DNA from: Arthrobacter sp. SLBN-112
GTDB lineage: Bacteria > Actinomycetota > Actinomycetes > Actinomycetales > Micrococcaceae
NCBI RefSeq assembly: GCF_006715225.1
Contig: NZ_VFMU01000001.1
Location: forward strand, 2,046,001-2,110,000
Reading direction: 5' to 3'
DNA: 64,000 bases
Shown in pieces: positions 62,326 through 64,000 of the stretch. The first letter of the stretch is position 1, and each line of letters begins with the position of its first letter. The position numbers were made by a program, and so were the translations under genes. Under the pieces are notes generated by a model. The model did no database searches. It worked only from the letters and a program-made list of their open reading frames with translations, and was not told where the DNA came from.

Positions 62326-62676
62326 ATGAGTGTGGAAGAGGTGGCGCCGGAGACTAAAGGCGTCTCGGTGGAGTTGCTGGCGACCGTTGACCTTGACGGC
62401 GAAATCGAAGGAATGGAAGGCCGGCAATTGCGGATGCGGATGGTGACGATCGAGCCCGGCGGGGTCTTCGGTCCCCGCCACGATCATGCGGGCCGCCCCG
62501 GCACTGTCTATATCCTGCAGGGGACCATCACCGACCACCGTGATGGCGGGACCCGGGAATACGGGCCCGGAGTGGGCTGGCCGGAGGACCGGAACACCAA
62601 CCACTGGTTGGAGAACAGGGGAACGGTTCCGGCGGTGGAAATCTCCGTGGACATCGTCAGGAAGCTTCCGTCATAA
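62326..62676 (+). CDS. cupin-domain protein
   Basis: A 116-residue cupin. RHDHAGRPGTVYILQGTITD supplies two metal His residues and a Glu-equivalent position; GVGWPEDRNTNHWLENRG is the second motif. Function unknown; similar genes sit near stress or efflux functions. It begins 5 bases after an AAGGCACGAGC. Confidence 0.88.
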   Translation: MSVEEVAPETKGVSVELLATVDLDGEIEGMEGRQLRMRMVTIEPGGVFGPRHDHAGRPGTVYILQGTITDHRDGGTREYGPGVGWPEDRNTNHWLENRGTVPAVEISVDIVRKLPS

Positions 62677-62777
62677 ATCCACGGGTTGTAGAAACCCGTG
62701 GCCTAACGGCTTTGTTCTGGGTATCTTGGCCATACCCGTGGTTGAGCAGTCAGCTGGCAAGTTACTCATGGGAGCTG

Positions 62778-63023
62778 ATGATGGACGCCGCTGCTGACCG
62801 ACCGCCTGCCGGGACCATTCGTCCCGGCGCCCCCGCACAGGGCAGGGTGTTCCATGCCTTCCGCCGCTGGCCTCTCGTTCCGGCCGCCGATCTGCTCCTG
62901 CTGCGGCACGCACTCGAAGACTGCAATATCGCCCTGGAACCGGACCAGTCCTACGCCCTCCGATGCCTCGTCGAGGACGATCTTATGCGCCGCTCGGCGC
63001 TTCCGCCCGCCTCAGGCGACTAG
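62778..63023 (+). CDS. small hypothetical protein
   Basis: About 81 residues. GGGAGCTG precedes two adjacent ATG codons (62778 and 62781). The middle has RRWPLVPAADLLLLRHALED, probably helical and amphipathic. No family recognised. Support is the RBS and codon pattern only. Confidence 0.45.
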   Translation: MMDAAADRPPAGTIRPGAPAQGRVFHAFRRWPLVPAADLLLLRHALEDCNIALEPDQSYALRCLVEDDLMRRSALPPASGD

Positions 63024-63102
63024 ACCGCCGTGGGCCGGCGACGCGTGATGTTGGGGGACCGGCCCACGGCCAAAACGGGGGACCATCCCTGCCCGCCGCA
63101 CA

Positions 63103-64000
63103 TCAGACGGCCGGCTCCCGGCGTCCCAGCGCCATCCGCAACGCGCCGAGGAGGGTGAGCCGGTTCCGCCTGGTGACCGCAATAACCGCCGCCATGCCGG
63201 CCAGCAGCACCACGATCCCACCGCAGGCCACGGACCAGCGGGCGCCGAACTGGCTTCCGATCCAACCGACCAGCGGCGATCCCAGGGCGGTGCCGCCCTG
63301 CAGGATGGCCAGGTACAGGGCCAGTACGCGCCCGCGGAACTGTGGTTCCACGGACAGTTGGATGCTGGTGTTGCAGCTGTTCAGGAACGTGATGGATGCC
63401 AGCCCTACGGGAATGAGGATGACGGCGTAGACCCAGAAGGACGGGGCCACGCTGCCCAGGATCGTGAAAATACCCAGCCCCAGCGCCCCGCCCAGCAGGA
63501 ACCTCAGCCGCGGACGGGACCGGCGTGCCGCCAGGAGGGCGCCTGCCAGGGTGCCCACCGCCATGATTGATCCCAGAAGCCCGAATTCGCTGGGGCCCAT
63601 GCGGAACTCGGTGGTGGCCATCAGCGAGTTGATGACGGGAAAGTTCATGCCGAACGCGCCCAGGATGCCCACCAGGACCATGATCAGCATCAGGTCCGGC
63701 CGGCGGCGTACATACCGGACACCCTCGGCCACCTGGTGCTTGTTCCGCTCGCCCTTTTCCGGCGGGGCGGGCTGGCTGATGCGGATCCTGAACAGCGAGA
63801 CCAGGACGGCCGCGAAGCTGGCCGCGTTAAGCAGGAACACCGGGCCCGTACCCACCCAGGCGATAAGCACCCCGGCAATGGCGGGGCCGGTGAGCCGGGC
63901 GGTGTTGAATGATGCGGAGTTCAATGCCACCGCGTTGGAGATGTTCTCCTGCCCCACCAGCTCCGAGACAAAGGCTTGGCGTGCGGGCGCGTCCACCGCG
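63103..64000 (-). CDS. MFS exporter (EntS-like MFS_3 type), 5' end cut by window edge
   Basis: At least 299 residues of the C-terminal part. AVDAPARQAFVSELVG at the edge is the typical first-half motif of EntS-like MFS proteins; six or more hydrophobic segments follow, ending VVLLAGMAAVIAVTRR. The start codon lies beyond the window. Substrate unknown. Confidence 0.87.
   Translation of the reverse strand, partial: AVDAPARQAFVSELVGQENISNAVALNSASFNTARLTGPAIAGVLIAWVGTGPVFLLNAASFAAVLVSLFRIRISQPAPPEKGERNKHQVAEGVRYVRRRPDLMLIMVLVGILGAFGMNFPVINSLMATTEFRMGPSEFGLLGSIMAVGTLAGALLAARRSRPRLRFLLGGALGLGIFTILGSVAPSFWVYAVILIPVGLASITFLNSCNTSIQLSVEPQFRGRVLALYLAILQGGTALGSPLVGWIGSQFGARWSVACGGIVVLLAGMAAVIAVTRRNRLTLLGALRMALGRREPAV

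Overview
The window is high-GC DNA with dense genes, many GTG/TTG starts, TANNNT-type promoters and several apparently leaderless genes. Gene content points to a soil actinobacterium of the family Micrococcaceae, most like Arthrobacter or Pseudarthrobacter: a secreted Rpf protein with LysM, a glutathione-independent formaldehyde dehydrogenase, FadR-type GntR regulators, and sugar ABC importers lacking their own ATPase. This placement is an inference from gene content. No rRNA, tRNA or CRISPR was seen.

Layout. 1-12.6 kb holds mainly housekeeping genes: an epimerase (cut by the left edge), a DNA-glycosylase-like protein, an IS30-family insertion, a secreted Rpf/LysM protein, adenine deaminase, a winged-helix/X25 protein, acylphosphatase and a very large RecB-like nuclease/helicase. 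The IS30 copy (2576-4233) sits between the two arms of an older bidirectional hairpin.

11.9-19.6 kb is a sugar-acid catabolic locus. A divergent FadR/GntR regulator faces a six-gene run: MHS transporter, zinc alcohol dehydrogenase, D-mannonate dehydratase, KDG kinase, fructuronate reductase and KDPG aldolase. With no uronate isomerase present, the best fit is L-gulonate to fructuronate, mannonate, KDG, KDPG, then pyruvate and glyceraldehyde-3-phosphate. The reductase gene appears to start at ATC.

19.6-31.1 kb holds TerC, RecQ, an aldo/keto reductase, formaldehyde dehydrogenase, an acetyltransferase, a serine hydrolase, an MFS exporter, dienelactone hydrolase, a small secreted protein, a GH13 C-terminal relic and a CNNM/CorC protein.

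31.1-42.2 kb is a complete non-phosphorylating L-fucose system. One divergent arm carries the catabolic enzymes (fuconate dehydratase, FucU mutarotase, fuconolactonase, fucose dehydrogenase, diketo-deoxy-fuconate hydrolase, SDR). The other carries a GntR regulator, an ABC importer and a GH29 alpha-L-fucosidase. Matching DNA motifs lie in the two intergenic regions that flank the regulator gene.

42.3-48.5 kb holds an ArsR-AHSA1 fusion, MscS, a cupin, an ECF sigma/anti-sigma pair, a repeat-rich secreted protein and an MFS exporter.

48.7-59.3 kb is the standout locus: a sulfoquinovose cluster of the modified sulfo-EMP type. A minus-strand run of nine genes encodes SF kinase, SFP aldolase, an ABC binding protein and two permeases, sulfolactaldehyde dehydrogenase, a TauE/SafE exporter and SQ isomerase. 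Divergent from it are a Gfo/Idh protein (probable NAD-dependent sulfoquinovosidase) and a DeoR regulator. Palindromes of the form TGTTG-N6-CAACA lie at both promoters. Together the genes would take SQ glycosides to DHAP and exported sulfolactate.

59.3-64 kb holds small conserved genes and an MFS exporter cut by the right edge. Four long palindromes, of two related types, lie just downstream of genes at 7.6, 15.2, 44.9 and 47.2 kb.
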